64,000 nt of DNA from Cololabis saira. Lineage: Eukaryota > Chordata > Actinopteri > Beloniformes > Belonidae. Made by a program: the position numbers and the translations under genes. Below, in pieces: positions 26,532-44,749 of this stretch. The notes under the pieces were generated by a model. It saw nothing but the letters and a program-made list of their open reading frames with translations, did not search any database and was not told where the DNA came from. Within the stretch, counting starts at the first letter, position 1, and every line of letters begins with the position of its first letter. The stretch spans positions 17,538,690 through 17,602,689 of the forward strand of contig NC_084601.1 of NCBI RefSeq assembly GCF_033807715.1, written 5' to 3'.

Positions 26532-26671
26532 ACTCCTATGACTCCATAATAGTCAAGTTTACTGGTCTTTATCCTATGACGTAAAATCCTACATGTCAAT
26601 CAAATAATACGTTGCTCAGTAATGCAGCAACTTTACATCTACATGGTCAAGTTCCTTTTGATGTCATCTTA

Positions 26672-26845
<174 letters not shown>

Positions 26846-26846
26846 C

Positions 26847-27457
<611 letters not shown>

Positions 27458-27465
27458 CTTCACAC

Positions 27466-30476
<3,011 letters not shown>

Positions 30477-30536
30477 TCAGGAGTGCTATATTCCCTCCCG
30501 TCTGGTTCTGCGCATCCAACATCGCCACCTCCTTCA

Positions 30537-30830
<294 letters not shown>

Positions 30831-31501
30831 CTACAGTTAAGGGTTGCACAGAAAAACAGATCGTTTTTTTTTTTTGATTGATCCAATTTCTTGGCTGATT
30901 CCAATTTATATTTTTCCTAAAGTTGCATACAACTAACTCATAAATGCATTTACTTTTGTTCACAAAGCAGAAATTCTTGTCTTGCAGGTTTTAAATTACC
31001 ATGTTAAATTACTAACATTAGCTAGAAGGATAGAAGAAATAGTCAATGGTGTAAAGTCTGCTGAAGCCTTCATTTTTACAAATGTTTGGATCCAAATGTA
31101 TCTTTAGTTTGTTTACCAAAAGAAAAAGTATAATTGTAACATAATAGTTTTTCTATCAGGATTTCTAAAATGCAATCAAAACAGTTAATGACTTAAACTG
31201 ATTTAATCTATGCATGCAGGTTATATGATTAAGAATATAACACTGGATGGAAGAGAATATAAAAGAAGATAAAAGAAGAAAAACAGTAACAATTGAAATC
31301 CCATTTTAAGGTAAATCATAGGCACCACAACCAAAACATCCACTGAAAGCTCCTCAATGTCGCTAAAGCAGATACATCAGGCGTAGCACTTTATACGCTC
31401 AGTCTAGACATCAGAAAGATGATGCTGTCAAAGCATCTTCCCTTCGCTTCAGCTCAGACAGCTGCCAACACGCCGGTGGTCTGCTGAATGTGAAATGTAG
31501 C

Positions 31502-31553
<52 letters not shown>

Positions 31554-31554
31554 G
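31502..31554. repeat. TGTC microsatellite
   Basis: About 13 perfect tetranucleotide units (GTCT frame). A poly-A run of 20 follows at 31727-31746. Confidence 0.93.
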
Positions 31555-32075
31555 CGTGCAGCGGTTCGTGTTACGCGGATCAGGTAAAATGCTGCAGCTT
31601 CATACTGAAATATTGCTATAAGTATGTTTAGTAGATGGAAAAGTGGTATTTAAAGTGAGCAACTGAAAGAATGTTTGAACGTACTTCACAGAAATACAAA
31701 GCGATCCAGGAAGCAGACAAATTATTAAAAAAAAAAAAAAAAAAAAGGTTTATGTTTCTTATAACTTATTTTATTTACGGTTGATGCATAAAGGAAAAGC
31801 ATTTACTAAATGGTTCATACATTTATTACGTATTACAAGAGGAAATGGACAAAAAAAAAGCTAAAATAATATGTACTTAAAAATGAAAAATGTCCTCTAA
31901 TGTTGACCTCAATGCTTTATTAGAATAATTTATGATCATAAATGTATTTTACAGAACTAGTTCTTGAGATTAAAACTGCTAAACTTCTGTTTTAATTCAG
32001 TGAAACAATTTATTGAAAATGTCATTCATGTTTTAGTCATTTCAGTTTAACAATACGTTCAATAGTATGCATAGC

Positions 32076-32969
32076 TAGTGCTGTCAAGCGATTAAAAAAC
32101 TGAGCGATTAATTACTTAAGATCTGTAATGAATGAATCTAATTAATCGCTTTTTTAATTTCACCTAAACATTGCTGAGAAAAGCCCTCAACTTGAGGTGT
32201 TTATTTTCCTTTAAATTCATTACATTATTGTGGCAGATCAAAAGATTGATATATAACAACAAAAAGTACTTTATAAAGTAATTTATTTATTTTTTTAACA
32301 GATTGAACACATGCAGTCCTGGCTATTTACATCCGCTTGGCAGAAATTCGCCAGCATCTCGGTCGCAGACGAGCGCATGCGCGCGGTGCTCTCCTCGAGT
32401 GTAGTTAGGGGAAGAGCGTTGCCGTGGCAACATCGTTGCTGTTAACGTTAGCTGCGGCTGCGCTCTCTACCGGGTGCTTACGTTTAAGTGGCTAAACTTC
32501 AGCTGCTTCGGTGGTCAGCAAAGTCCTTTCCACAAAGACATATCAACCTACCTTTATCAATGGTGCCGTCGGGGCGTTTTAGAAATGTAAATTCCTCATT
32601 CACTTGACCGACAACTTTCACATGCTCCTCCATTTTCACTTCTCTTCTCCACTACTCCCCCCCGCCCCCACCTGTCCAGCTACAACGAGAGTCTACCAGC
32701 GTAGTTAACCACGCCCACACACAGGGACAGCCAATCAGCGTCCACTTCAAGGTGGGACAGACCGTTGTTTTCCAGCCACAACTCAAGCCAGAGACGTTCA
32801 ATAAACTCTGTATAGAAGAGTATCCTTGCTCAAGCACAAAAAGCCCACCGCACAAAAGAAAAAGTAAAATTAGAGATTAAAAAATAGATTAAGCGATTAA
32901 AAAAACATAACGCACTAAATATGCCTATAACTAATTAATCGCAATTAACGTGCTAATTTGACACCCGTA
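32076..32969. mobile_element. hAT-type non-autonomous element
   Basis: About 894 bp with ends TAGTGCTGTCAA and TTGACACCCGTA (imperfect inverted repeats), AT-rich GATTAA-containing arms and a GC-rich centre (32330-32520). The flanks TGCATAGC and TGTATAAC look like a decayed 8-bp duplication (two mismatches), so the copy is older than the other hAT elements here. Confidence 0.78.
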
Positions 32970-35084
32970 TGTATAACAATACCCAACTGACTCCAAACAG
33001 CTGTGTTTATTTTGCTGTTTTTAACCTCAGAGATTTGGAAAACACAAATGCCACCAGTAATTAGGTTCACAAAAACTTTGGAAATGTCTTGAGCTGAATG
33101 GTCAACTCTGCCCTCGTCACCCCCCCAAAACACACATGCAAAGGAGGAATAGGAAGCCCCCGAATCATCTACATAATCGCTGAACTCCTGAGATGTGTAA
33201 TGCGTGAAGAGGAGCCTGTGGCTACAATGCACTCCACAGGTTTTGCATACATGCACCGAAAGGGGTTTCTAAAGGTTATGCTGCAAGACAAGTCCTGAGA
33301 TAACCGCCCACATCAGGGAAAACACACACATTAACAGAAACATGCACATATACAATCATATGATAATCTACTGCTTACTAAAAAGCAGCACTGGTGAACC
33401 TAAGGTTCATTTCTTTTAGAACTGGTTAAACATTACATTTTACTCATTGCACACATTTTTCTGCTTGCATTTCTTTTTGGCAAAAATCAGTGATGTATAC
33501 ACTAATACACTGCGACACACAGAGCAGTCAACATTTAAGCCTAGTATTAACGTGAATAAAAAATGTACTTTTTAAAAATAACAACGTGCTTTAACATTAC
33601 TCTTATATTTTGACTGTTCTAGGCCGTGAGAAGGATGTTTGTTGTCAAATTTGAATCAGAGAGCCAACATCTGCGTCTTCTTCTGTGGCACGGGTTATCC
33701 AACCACGACTTTAAAATCTAGTAAGAGTTAGAGAAGACAGATTCCTTTAGTTTCAACCGACAGCATCTTGATCAATGAAAACTGTTAAAGCAGTTTAAAA
33801 CCTAGCAGTCAGGCAGGCAAGAAACCATTCATCATTTACTGATGATCAGCACCTCAGAAACACAGCTGACCACAGAGAAATCCAGCATTTTAGAGTACAA
33901 ATATCACATTTGACGTGCCAAGCCTTTAACTCTGATGACAGGTACTTTCTGCTTATCTATCGAAAAGTAACTGATCAAAATCTAAACAACAGAAACGGTT
34001 TCAGTATCATCCCAAGCTAACTGAAAACTGCATAAAAACCTGACTATATGATATAGTGAGACATGACAAATGTAATCTTATTCCTGTAGTAGTCACATTG
34101 GTAACCTGCTAATCTCACCACCCTGACAATTCTCTCACAGGTCGCATTTGAAGGGCTACCTTCCCAATATGCAAGTGCCTGAGGTTGTCAGATGTTATGC
34201 AAATATAGTTATGAAACCCCCCGGTATTATGATCCTTTTCATGCTCCACCTCCCAATACTTTCGACAAGACATACAGCGATGTTTCACCGACTTTGCATG
34301 AATTAAACAAAAATAGAGCTACTTGTATGTGTATGTGTGCAGTTTCTTGACTACGAATCTGTGCCCGTATATGTACTTGTGCGCAACCCAAGACAGTACT
34401 GCGAGTGAGCAGGAAGATGGTTCGGGGGATTTGCATGAGCAATGCTGGACTGGAGCAGCAGCCACGTGCCGGGTCCACGCTCGTGTGCTGATGGGTCTCA
34501 TGTTCTCAACGCGAGCCTCAGAACTGCCAGGGAACTGAATGGGATCGTGGAGGTTGAAACCTAGTGGGTTCAAAGGAAGGAAGAAAGGTAGGTGGAAAGG
34601 AAGAGATATGATGAAAATAGGAAAGGGTGAAGGGCTTGCTGAAAAAAGACAATGATGGCAGGAGGACAAGAGGTTGATGGAGAGCAGAAAAAGGCTCAGC
34701 AGGGATCTGCGCGGAGCAGTCGCGTAGATAGATGGATGTGGGTTGTATGTTAGGATAATTGGTTCCTTTTATACAGCGTCTATAAAGCACATCTCTCTTT
34801 GTCACTTTGAGAAAGGCTGCAGGCTGGAATGGGTGGATGGCGCAAAAAGGCAAAGATGATAAAAGGACGAGAGTTCTACAGGAGGGTAAAAGGAAGCGCG
34901 GTGATGCTGCCATGCAGAAAACATCCCCGTCTTAATCTTTCTTGTGTAATATATAAATCAGTCCTTCCTCCTTTCCTCCTGTTTTCCTGGCTTTATATGT
35001 GCGTGTAAAAGTACACGCTTTCCAAATGTGTCATGACATTTACAAGACTTTCACTTCGTAGTAAACGTTCAGTAAATGCTCATC

Positions 35085-35245
35085 CAGGGGAGTACTGAGG
35101 CGCTCCCAGGTCAGCCTCGAGACATGACCTGTCCTGCGTGTCCCGGGTCTGCCTCGGGGCCTCCGCCTGAAACAGCTCCCCATGGAGTGGAGGTATCCTC
35201 ACCAGATGCCCCGGCCATCTCACCCGCTGGTTTGGGCTTGTTCAA
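35085..35245 (-). mobile_element. Rex3/RTE-like LINE 3' fragment
   Basis: The plus strand reads GAGGCGCTCCCAGGTCAGCC, then CCTGCGTGTCCCGGGTCTGC and CTCGGGGCCTCC. This is the complement of the conserved 3' end of a LINE very common in teleosts. Short 5'-truncated copy. Confidence 0.7.
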
Positions 35246-36581
35246 GTGAAGTCGTCTAGCTACAGCAATTTTTCTGTCCGCCATTAGCAAAAAACAGACA
35301 AAAAGAAGTTCCATCTCCCGGAGCAGTTGGACAGTTGCTTTCGGATCTATTTAAAATTGCTTATCATACTATTACATACATTGAGAACAATAAAATAAGC
35401 TAACATAGCTACATAGCAGTGGCAAGGAAGATGCTCAAGACAGTAATGACAGGGGAACAAATGAGTGACTCAAGAAGAGACCAAACTAAAGTAAATCTTT
35501 GACAGCTTGGGAAACGTAACTTTATCTCCACCGACTACAGAGGGACCCAAAGTGATAAAAAGGTGCGGTTCCCCTGCTTTAACATAAATAATTGAGGCGT
35601 AAGGTGGATGGGTTGGGTATACAAGAGAGATTCATAAAACGACAGATTGAGGGAAGTATTGCTACTTTTCTTTTTTCCTACTCAGGAAAAGGAAATGTTG
35701 GTCTCTGCATGCAGTTAATGTTTTGAGGGATCACAGGAAACCATGTTTTTAAGTATACGGCTGAGGGCTCTCCTTTACACTTGGTCCCTTCTTAACAAGA
35801 TAAAATATCTCTCAATCAAGTGTCAGGGGAAACGCCGTGAGAAGATGAGATAGCAAAGAGAAGGATGGAAGAGATTTCCAAGGTCTCGTTTGATTCCGCT
35901 TTAGCTATTTTGTATTCATGTGATAAATAGAGGAGGAAATTGAGAGCGCTGAGACTCCCTCGCATGAATACAAACCACTGTAGGTACAATCGCAATAAAT
36001 TAGTAAGTATTTGGTGGTATGTGTAGATGTGTGTGACATGAGGGGGAACGGACATGCAGACGAAACACAGTTTCGCAAGTGCCTGAGTTTTAAAACTAAT
36101 TGAGACCGTGTGTGAAAATGTCACGCTGAGAGCGCGCCTCATCAGAAGAGTCGATGTGGACCAGAGGGATCATTTACCAGAACATCCATTCACCGAGCTT
36201 TCAAATACACCAACTGATACACCTGTGTTATCTCCACTCCTGAACTAAACTGCGGCCATAACAATCTTTGTCAAGTTCATGTTCACATACACTCTGAGGG
36301 CAAATGATACAATATACAAGACAATAATGGCACAAGAAAGAGGGAAAACCTGCAAAATGAAAGGTCAGTGAGATAACAAAATGGTTAAGTTACATGATCA
36401 CACAAGTCTGTATATCCAAGCATCTTCATTTAAAGCAGCATATAGGACCTATTCCACTCCGGAGTTAAAATGTATAGCTCGGTGGATCCCCCTAGAGGCG
36501 TGGATGTTGGGTTACTTTCACAATAATGTCCAAGATTTACTCTTGATTTCTGCTTCCATTATGACTTTCCTGAGTCTCTTA

Positions 36582-36795
36582 TGGCGCTTTTCCACAAGTA
36601 CCTAGTCAGCCCGACTCGACACGCCTTGCCTCGTCTCGACTCAACTTGCCCTTGTTTCTTTTCCATACCCAGATCAGAAGTAGCCTGGGTTGGAGCGAAG
36701 CTGCTGTGACGTATTCGATTGTGCGACACAGCTTGCACCAAACCGAGTGGAGGCGAGTCGAGTCCGGCTGAGTAGGTACTAGTGGAAAAGCGCCG
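36582..36795. mobile_element. Small Harbinger-like MITE
   Basis: About 214 bp whose ends GGCGCTTTTCCAC and GTGGAAAAGCGCC are inverted. A second inner pair carries GTACCTA/TAGGTAC. Flanking TTA occurs at 36579-36581 and 36796-36798. No coding capacity. Confidence 0.75.
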
Positions 36796-37065
36796 TTAGT
36801 GGCCTCTGCCATGATGTCCTGTCGCTCTGTGAGCCAGTTTCATCGTTGTGTATGTGTGACAGTACTTTCTACCCAGTTATCACAAGAAACAACTGGGATG
36901 GAAGCCCAGACTTACTTTGCCTGGTTTTTGTTGATAGCAGTGATGGGAGACCAAGAGACCTAGTAAAAATGTCCTAATAGTGTGACATATGACTTAACCT
37001 AAGTTGTTAAATACCAACTTATTGTTTCATATTTCAGTATGCCACAGTATGTGGTCCCAATCTCC

Positions 37066-37081
37066 TTTTTTTTTTTTTTTT
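37066..37081. repeat. Poly-T run
   Basis: 16 consecutive T in an otherwise unremarkable stretch. Confidence 0.7.
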
Positions 37082-38494
37082 ACTTGTCTGGCAATGACCA
37101 CTAAAAGTTACAGCAGCAAAATGTCTCAATGCCTCCCCCATCCTCTCTGTTCAGCTGATCTTGTATCATCTCTTTCTGCCTCGTGCCTATCTTCTCCCCT
37201 CTATGAATAACCCGTCACAGATCAACCGTGGGCTTTCTAGATCCTCGCTGTAACACAGCCCGAACTCTCACATGAACTCGGTACACAGTGTGACGTGTGC
37301 CAGCTTCAGATGCAGCAGTTCATATGGAAGGAATCCCTGAGCTAATGCATTGCAAATTCACCGTAATTATGCAGTGCATGCATAGGATCAAAGGAACGAA
37401 TATGGAGAATACCTAGCAGAGGAATGCCAGGGACACCGGGTTAGCGAAGGCACTAATGAACTTAAACTACCAATCGTGAGGGAATAAGGAACCTCAGATG
37501 TTTCAAGCTCAGGAAGAGCAGGAACGTTGAAATAAAACCCTGCAGTCACAACACAGAGCTGTGTGATATGACTCAATACGGAAAGGCAAAGTGCGCAATG
37601 GCGTATACAGACTAAAATTATAAGGAAATGTTTTAGTAGTTTTAGCATTGCTCTAGCAAAAGGGATGTAAATCAAAGAGCGACCAAAATTGAACTACTGC
37701 ATAAAAAGACCCTGGAAAAAAAAAACAGGAAATGAGGATGGCTGCAATTAAAGACTTAGGTTTCCAAACATATCCGGCTGTCCGCAGGTCATAGAGTTAT
37801 TGACAGCGTGAGTTCCTGTGCTGACATCGAAGGTTAAGCATATCTAAATTGGGCTTTGCAAACACTGCATGACCTTCTGTCTGTATCTTTGGAGAAATCC
37901 TCGCTAACAACAGTCCAGCAGGCCAAACTAACTAACTTCAACATATCGACCTAACAGCAGGGACACATATTTGTAGACAGCGTGTGATTCCTCAATTATT
38001 AATTTGATGTGGATGTAAATCTTCCAGTAGAGAGGGATAAAGTGTCGGTTTACATGGGCCCACATCAGAGGAAAAAAAAAAAAAAATGCAAAAAATGTAT
38101 CAGTCGTGAGCGTACAAGGTTCTTTTATGATGAGCACATGCTCATCCATGAAAAGTCAATTTTATGAGAAGAGATTATAGCCCTCCCATTTCAAACATCT
38201 ACTGTGTTGTCATGTATTCTTGAATTTAAAACGTACCCTCCCTGTACAGTACAGTCAAATGAGTAGATTCAGTCCCCCAGGCAGGTGAATAAACACAGAT
38301 AATACTCTGAATACATCCACTTCACTTATGGCCACCAATTTCTGTGCCCAATGGGAGCTAGAAAAGTGGAAGTTATCATAAGTATACTTGCACAGTCGTT
38401 CCGGACAGTGGTTCCAACACACAGGAAGTTTTAAGTAGCTTAATGGCTATATACTAAAGCAACAACCAAAGAGGGCTTTGGGTGATGTTTTAAT

Positions 38495-38880
38495 TTCCTA
38501 TCCAACCATTTTCTATACCCGCCTAATCCTTTACAAGTTCACGGGGTCTACTGAAGCCTGTCCAAGCTCATTACTGCCAAAGGCAGGGGTTAGACCCTAG
38601 ACAGGTCGCCAGTCTATCGCAGGGCCACAACAACAACAAACAACTGTGCATGCTAAACTAAACATCTACAGGAAATTTTGAATCATCGATCAACCTACTA
38701 TGTATGTTTTTGGACTGTGGGAAGAAGCCGGAGGAAAGTACCCGGAGAAAACCCACTAAAGCACGGGGAGAACATGCAAACTCCACACAGAAAGACTCCC
38801 ACCGGGCCAGGGAGTCGAATCCGGAGCCTTGTTGCTGTGAGGCAACAGTGCTAACCACCAAGCCACCGTGCTGCCCGGGT
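38495..38880. repeat. Common teleost interspersed repeat
   Basis: It contains ATTTTCTATACCCGCCTAAT, GACAGGTCGCCAGTCTATCG, a TTTTGGACTGTGGGA segment, CATGCAAACTCCACACAGAA and GCTAACCACCAAGCC. These are landmarks of a highly abundant fish repeat usually treated as a LINE-related tail. Related pieces lie at 2960 and 45093-45165. Confidence 0.75.
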
Positions 38881-39219
38881 TTTAATTAAGGGGATAAATA
38901 TGAATGAGAACAGGTGATGTAAAATAAGAAGTGTTGTAGATAATTTCTCTTTTTACTCCTTGTACTGAATACAGTATACAAACTCTCCAGCCACTTCATC
39001 AGGTACCCCTTGGTAGTGCCAGTTTGGACCTCTTTTTCTCTTTAGACCTGCCTTACATTTTGTGGCACAGACCCAAGATTCTTGACATTCATCAATAATC
39101 TTGGGCCGTAACATGACAGCTTGTAATTTTTGGCACCTTAACAAAAAAAGAGAGCGATAAAACTTATTAGTATTATGTATAGTTTAGTTTAAGTCTGGCT
39201 ACAGACAATTAACTGAATA

Positions 39220-40060
39220 CATTCCTCAGTTCAGAAACAGGCTCAGCATCCTCCTCTGCTGCCCCGAGCCAAACAAACCTCCCTCCCACAGCTTCCCTAT
39301 GACACTCCAACCATTCCACCCATCTCCATAGCAATCAGGGATCTTGCTTCTGCTCTAATGTTGTCTCCAACCCCATCAGGAGATTCTGTGACAAGACTGT
39401 GGGCCCAGACTGTATTAGCCACAGGGTTCCATTACCATAGAAGTCTCATCCAGTCATCCATAAAAGACTATAGGCCTGTTGCTCTAACATCACATATCAT
39501 GAAAGTCCTGGAGAGACTTTCATTGGCCCACCCAGGTAAACGAGCAAGGACCTTCTAGGATCTACTGCACTTTGCTTCTCGTTGTGGGGTTAAAGTTCAA
39601 AACATTATCATACACCTGCTTCAACAAACCTACTGACATCTGTACAAAGCAGACATCGACTGCGAGGGTCGTGCCATTCGATCTCTTCAGTAAATTTAAC
39701 ACTTTTCAGCCTACTTTACCATGGAAGACACTCCAGAAGACACTCCAGAAGACACAGGTGGATGCCTCCACAACCAGCTGGATCACTGACTACCTGATAA
39801 ACAGACAGCAATTTGTGAATCTGAACGTTTGTGCGTGTGACCAGCAGAACAGGAGCACCATAGGGGACTGTAATCTCCCCATTCCTCTTCACGCTGTGTA
39901 CCTCAGACTTCAATTTCTAGTGAGAGTCTTGTCATCTGCAGGAATACTCAAGATGATTGCAGATGTGTTATGTATCAGTAGTGGACAGGCGAGTATTGAA
40001 AACTGATGGACTGCTTTGCATGGTGCCAAAGTGCGCGAGCACTCATTTCATTTTGAACTT
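39220..40060 (+). pseudogene. Rex1-like LINE reverse transcriptase fragment
   Basis: Frames on the plus strand read DYRPVALTSHIMKVLERL (39460-39540), then KFNTFQPTLPWKTLQ and STTSWITDYLINRQQFVNL (39690-39840), followed by the remains of a STGAPQGT-type segment. These are reverse-transcriptase blocks in family order, interrupted by deletions and frameshifts. Clade named from memory of Rex1/Babar. Confidence 0.75.
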
Positions 40061-40930
40061 GAACAATACAAAGATGATTTTGTATTTTAGTAGGACAAGG
40101 AATAACAGGGACAGAGCAAACTATATCTCTTAAAGAAACTTAGGTTGTGGAGAGTGCAATCTCATCTGCTGCCATCTGTTGGAGATGCAGCATCAGAGCC
40201 AGTGCCTCTAACCCTTGCAAGGCGCTACGGCTCAGGTCAAAATGACCCAACCCTGAGAGAAGGCCCTCAGTTCCCTCAGAGGACTTGCTTAACCATTAGA
40301 GCCTTGCAAAAAGACTGGCTGTGTTCTGGTCTCTGCTGTGGAGCTCCTACAGCCGTTTCTGCACCGAGCATCCTTTTCACAAGACTTTTAACAATAGAAA
40401 GTCTTCAGTCAGAGGCTTCCTCAGCTGTTTTATGCCCCACACAGACTGCTACAGGATCCTTCCCGCCTACAGAGATAACCGTTTATGACTCTTAGGAAAC
40501 TTAAATACTGACCACCACTGCACCATATAACTTCCCTTCAGGAAATACTATAATTGAAATTGAATTGAAACTGGATAATGGGACCTCATTAATGACTCAA
40601 ACAAACCAAAGCAATACAAATTGGAATTGCAATTGGTTCTCTCTATTATCAAGGAAAATCAAGGAAACTTGATTTTCTTTGATGAAGTCTGAGAGCAGGA
40701 ACCTCCAATGTGGTATTTCCTCTCGTCTTGTACCTCAGATTCTGGGCAGCAGCAGCTCAGTGGAGATTGATTACACAGCAGCCTGCTAGAGTGATGAATA
40801 CCACCACAAAAGGGAATGGGGTGGTAAAGTGAAAGTATATTGAAAGGTGGTAAATTGAAAGAAAGTCTGTAAAAGAAGGATGTAATCAGAAAACAAGAAA
40901 CCCAACAAAAAAAGAAAAACAAGGGTGTTA

Positions 40931-41128
<198 letters not shown>

Positions 41129-42323
41129 TTAACAATTCAGTGAGGTTACAAAAACACAGTTAACGCATCAGAAAATGCAACTCTGAGTTCCCGTAAAGAG
41201 CACTTCAGCAGAGTGCTCTCATTACTATCAATTAACCATACGTCCAGCTCCATCAACTGGTTTCCATTTTGAATGATGGGATGTAGACTCAGTATATCCA
41301 AATCAATTTATACCGCATGTCTGGCTCAGGGAGGGAAAGAATATTAAAAATCTCAGCCATGATCTGATTTTATTAACTCTAAATGTTCGTGGAACTGTTG
41401 ACCCTCTGACAACATTTATCAGGACAACATTGATCAGGCTCAATTTTACATCGAAACAGCATAGTTTGATTGATGTTGCAAAACTTAACTTCTTTATGGG
41501 GAGTAACAAAAGAATGACCACCAAAGTACCAGTGAGATATAAACAACAAATGGACGCAAGACAACAGAAGCTATATAACCTGTATACTACCATGATGGAG
41601 GAGTGGGCGTACCCAAATGATCCAGGACTTATGTTTCCCGGGGCAGATAAAATTGGTTCTGGAGGACAGAACACGCTATTGGCGATTTGATCAGTTTTTT
41701 TAATGTTTTTTTTTTTAAGGATTTTTGTGGCTCTAGTCGCATTTATTCAAAGTTTAGAGAGCTGCAGGAGGACTGTAGCTTCAGTACACGGGCTGCGTGC
41801 TTTAACCTCTGTGTCACCCAGCGGCCCGATTCAATCAGTTCTTATGGAAAATAAGGAGCAAATCTTATTGAGAAAAGGTGAGCCATATTCCAGTCTGGAG
41901 TTGTCCAGAGAGAGAGGCTGTGAGCTGAAGGGTGCTTACTTAAAGCCCCCTGGCTTTGGGGAACGGGCTCTGATCTGAATCTGAGCAGTGTTCATTGTTG
42001 GAACTTTGCACCAGTCACAGTTTGTCCGTGTTCAAATATACAGGCTGGAGTTCAGTGACTGACATCATACTTGACATCATACTCTGGACACCGGAATATG
42101 TCACACTGATCCGGGTTTGCTGGGAACGTCTGTCCGAAAGATCTTTAATTCTAATCTCAGACAGAGATTCAGCTCCGGGGGGGGGGGGGGTTATGGGAAA
42201 CCAGTAGGTCGTGCTCCAAGCTTCTTTTACTGAGCCAGCGGGCTGGATCAGCTGCTGCAAGGTTGCCGCAATCCTCAAGACCTGGTGGTGGACGCCACGT
42301 GTCGACTTTGTCTAGGGATATAG

Positions 42324-42957
42324 TAGGGCTGGGCGATATATCGAGATTTTAATATATATCGATATATTTTCAAACGCGATATGGTACGAGACAATATCGT
42401 TTATATCGATTTAAAAAAAATAAAAAATTTTTTTTTCTTTTTTTGATTTTGATATAGCTTATTTTGTGACAAATTGACTTGAATGTTTTATTTGAGATTT
42501 GCACAAATGTTTTGTTATTTGCACAACTGTCAACCTCAGTGGAAAAGTCTGCCTGTTACTGTCTACATTGTATTAATTGCACAGTGTATTTTAATTTAAT
42601 TGTTATGCAGGAAAGGGATATTTGTTTTATTTTATTCAAGAAGCATTTTTATTCTATATATGCAGGCAGTTTATTATTATGTTTATTATTTCATTTGTTT
42701 TATACATTTTGATATTGTGCAGACCTCTGTTAACAAAGGCACCTGTGTGACATTTGGCACGAGGCTTTGTATTAAAACTGACAGTTTTTTTAAGGGTTTG
42801 CCTGAGAAAAAAATGAAGCTAACAGAGATGCTATGCTATAATGCTTTGGGGGAAACCCCAATTATGGCACAGAAAAAATATCGAGATATATATCGAGTAT
42901 CGCCATTCAGCTAGAAAATATCCAGATATGACTTTTGGTCCATATCGCCCAGCCCTA
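42324..42957. mobile_element. hAT-type MITE, copy 2
   Basis: 634 bp, same family as 25923-26531 but in the opposite orientation. The ends are TAGGGCTGGGCGATAT and complement, with a perfect 8-bp duplication GGATATAG (42316-42323, 42958-42965). The high similarity over the whole length suggests recent copies. Confidence 0.93.
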
Positions 42958-42984
42958 GGATATAGCTAGGAAGTGGAAGGAATA

Positions 42985-43690
42985 AGAGAATCTCTTAAGT
43001 CCCACTTAAGTCCCACAAACATGTCTTCCACAGTGGAAGTGGAGTCTGTACTCTCTGGGATGGGCCTGCCCATTACCAGGGCTGAAGTCAGCAAGTGAGT
43101 TAAAAAGCTCCACATAGGGAGGGGCTTGAATTTCACAAGGCTTTGGATGTTGTGGGGCTTTCTTAGTTGACACACTTCTGCAACATTGCATAGACATTGA
43201 GGGTGGTCCCCCTGGATTGGCAGACTGGGATGCTGGTGCCTTTTTTTTTTTTTTTTTAAGAAGAGGGACCCTGTTCCAGGGGAATCACACTTCAGTCTCC
43301 CTGGTAAAGACTATGCAGGGGTGCTGGATAATCCAATCTGAAAAACAATGTGGGTTGTGTCCCGGAACACTATATCAACTCCATACCCTCCATAGGGTCC
43401 CTGAGCCAAAATAGTGCACATGTGTTTTGTGGACTTTTGTGGAGAAGGCATTCAACTATGTCCCCCTGTGTATGCTGAGAAAAGGGGAGTGCAGTCTGGA
43501 AGTATATGGAACTGGGTCAGTTGCTATGGGCCAATAATTTACCTATAAAAACAGAGCAAGAATTGGGTTGGCATTTGGGGTAGTAAGTTGGAGTGAAGCT
43601 GCTGCTCCTCCATAACGAAATGAGCCAAATGACACGGCTTGGGCATCTGAATAGGATCCCTCACTCGACAGGCACACTGGAAACCTCGAA
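42985..43690 (+). pseudogene. Rex3/RTE-like LINE fragment, internally deleted
   Basis: The plus strand shows GGGCTGAAGTCAGCAAG, CTTTGGATGTTGTGGGGCTT, CCCCTGGATTGGCAGAC, a T-run then AAGAAGAGGGACCC, CTATATCAACTCC and TGTTTTGTGGACTT. It then jumps to GCTGCTGCTCCTCC..CTTGGGCATCTGAA, which belongs about a kilobase further on in intact copies. It is full of stops and inactive. Confidence 0.78.
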
Positions 43691-44710
43691 CTGAGAAAAG
43701 CTTGGTCTCAAAAAGTTGCAGAATCACAGCACAAAATCGTTGTCTGAATAATTTTGTTAGAATACTGTGAAAAAAAATTATTATTATTATTATTAGTCCA
43801 GCTTCCAACAATGAACTGCTATCAGAAATGCTATGTGACTGAAAGCTATTTTCAACACTTCTTTAATTACAGCTGCTTCTCTGATGTAGGGTGGGGGTGC
43901 AAAGGGGTAGAAGCCAGACTCTGAAACAACATCAGATCTCAAGTGTTTTTGTTCAGTTTTGAAAGTGACTGACAGGAGGAAAAGCGTTCCTGACTCCTTT
44001 TCTTTCAGCCAGAGAAAAACGACTTCACAGACGGAAAATTGCAGCCTTATTGAGGAAGATGATTGCAAAATCCATCAATGCCAGAGATGCTGAGACAGAA
44101 TACAAGAGTTCAGCTAGTAATAAATAAAGTAGAGAATTGCTTAAACGTATATGAGCCAGATGTATATACAAAGTTGTTGTCTTTACAATCCTCCATTCTA
44201 ACACCAACTTAAGTTGTCTTACTCAGTTTCAGTTTAAAGTATTTCCAGTCATTTCTGCATTGTGTTAATGTTTGCAGTATTGTGTTCTGTAATGTGTGTG
44301 TGTGTGTTTTTTCTGTTTCATTTACAAACACACACATACACACACTTTAATTTGAACTCCAAGGTTGGAGACAAATGATTGATCAAATATATACATAAAT
44401 AAGGTCTCCGTATTCCATCATAAAACTAGGTTAACTCTTCAAAATTAACGAACATTAATAATTAACTTTCATAGAAATTGGTCATTCTAAAACGGATTGT
44501 TTATGCCCTTGTTCCCAAGATAGGGTCAAAGGTCTGCCAGAGATGTTGTTGACGTAGCAACTCTTCTTTCACTAAAAATATTATGAAGATGGGTTCATGT
44601 TGTCTGCAAAAATTATGAATTATGAAAATGAAACGATGATAGATTAGATATTTCCAATCAAATAAAGCAATGCATAAACTATTGGGAAAGCAACAAAATT
44701 AACCCCCCTC

Positions 44711-44712
<2 letters not shown>

Positions 44713-44746
<34 letters not shown>
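44713..44746. repeat. CA microsatellite
   Basis: About 17 CA units preceded by a short C-rich stretch. Confidence 0.9.

Positions 44747-44749
<3 letters not shown>

Noticed and set aside
41430..41978. 86- and 91-codon plus-strand ORFs
   Set aside because: Considered as a transposase or LINE piece, but no motif could be recognised and the frames are not continuous.
42479..42914. Conserved 77- and 104-codon ORFs, also present at 25966-26392
   Set aside because: They are shared only because two recent copies of one hAT MITE are compared; the sequence is AT-rich, lacks transposase motifs, and the family is non-coding.
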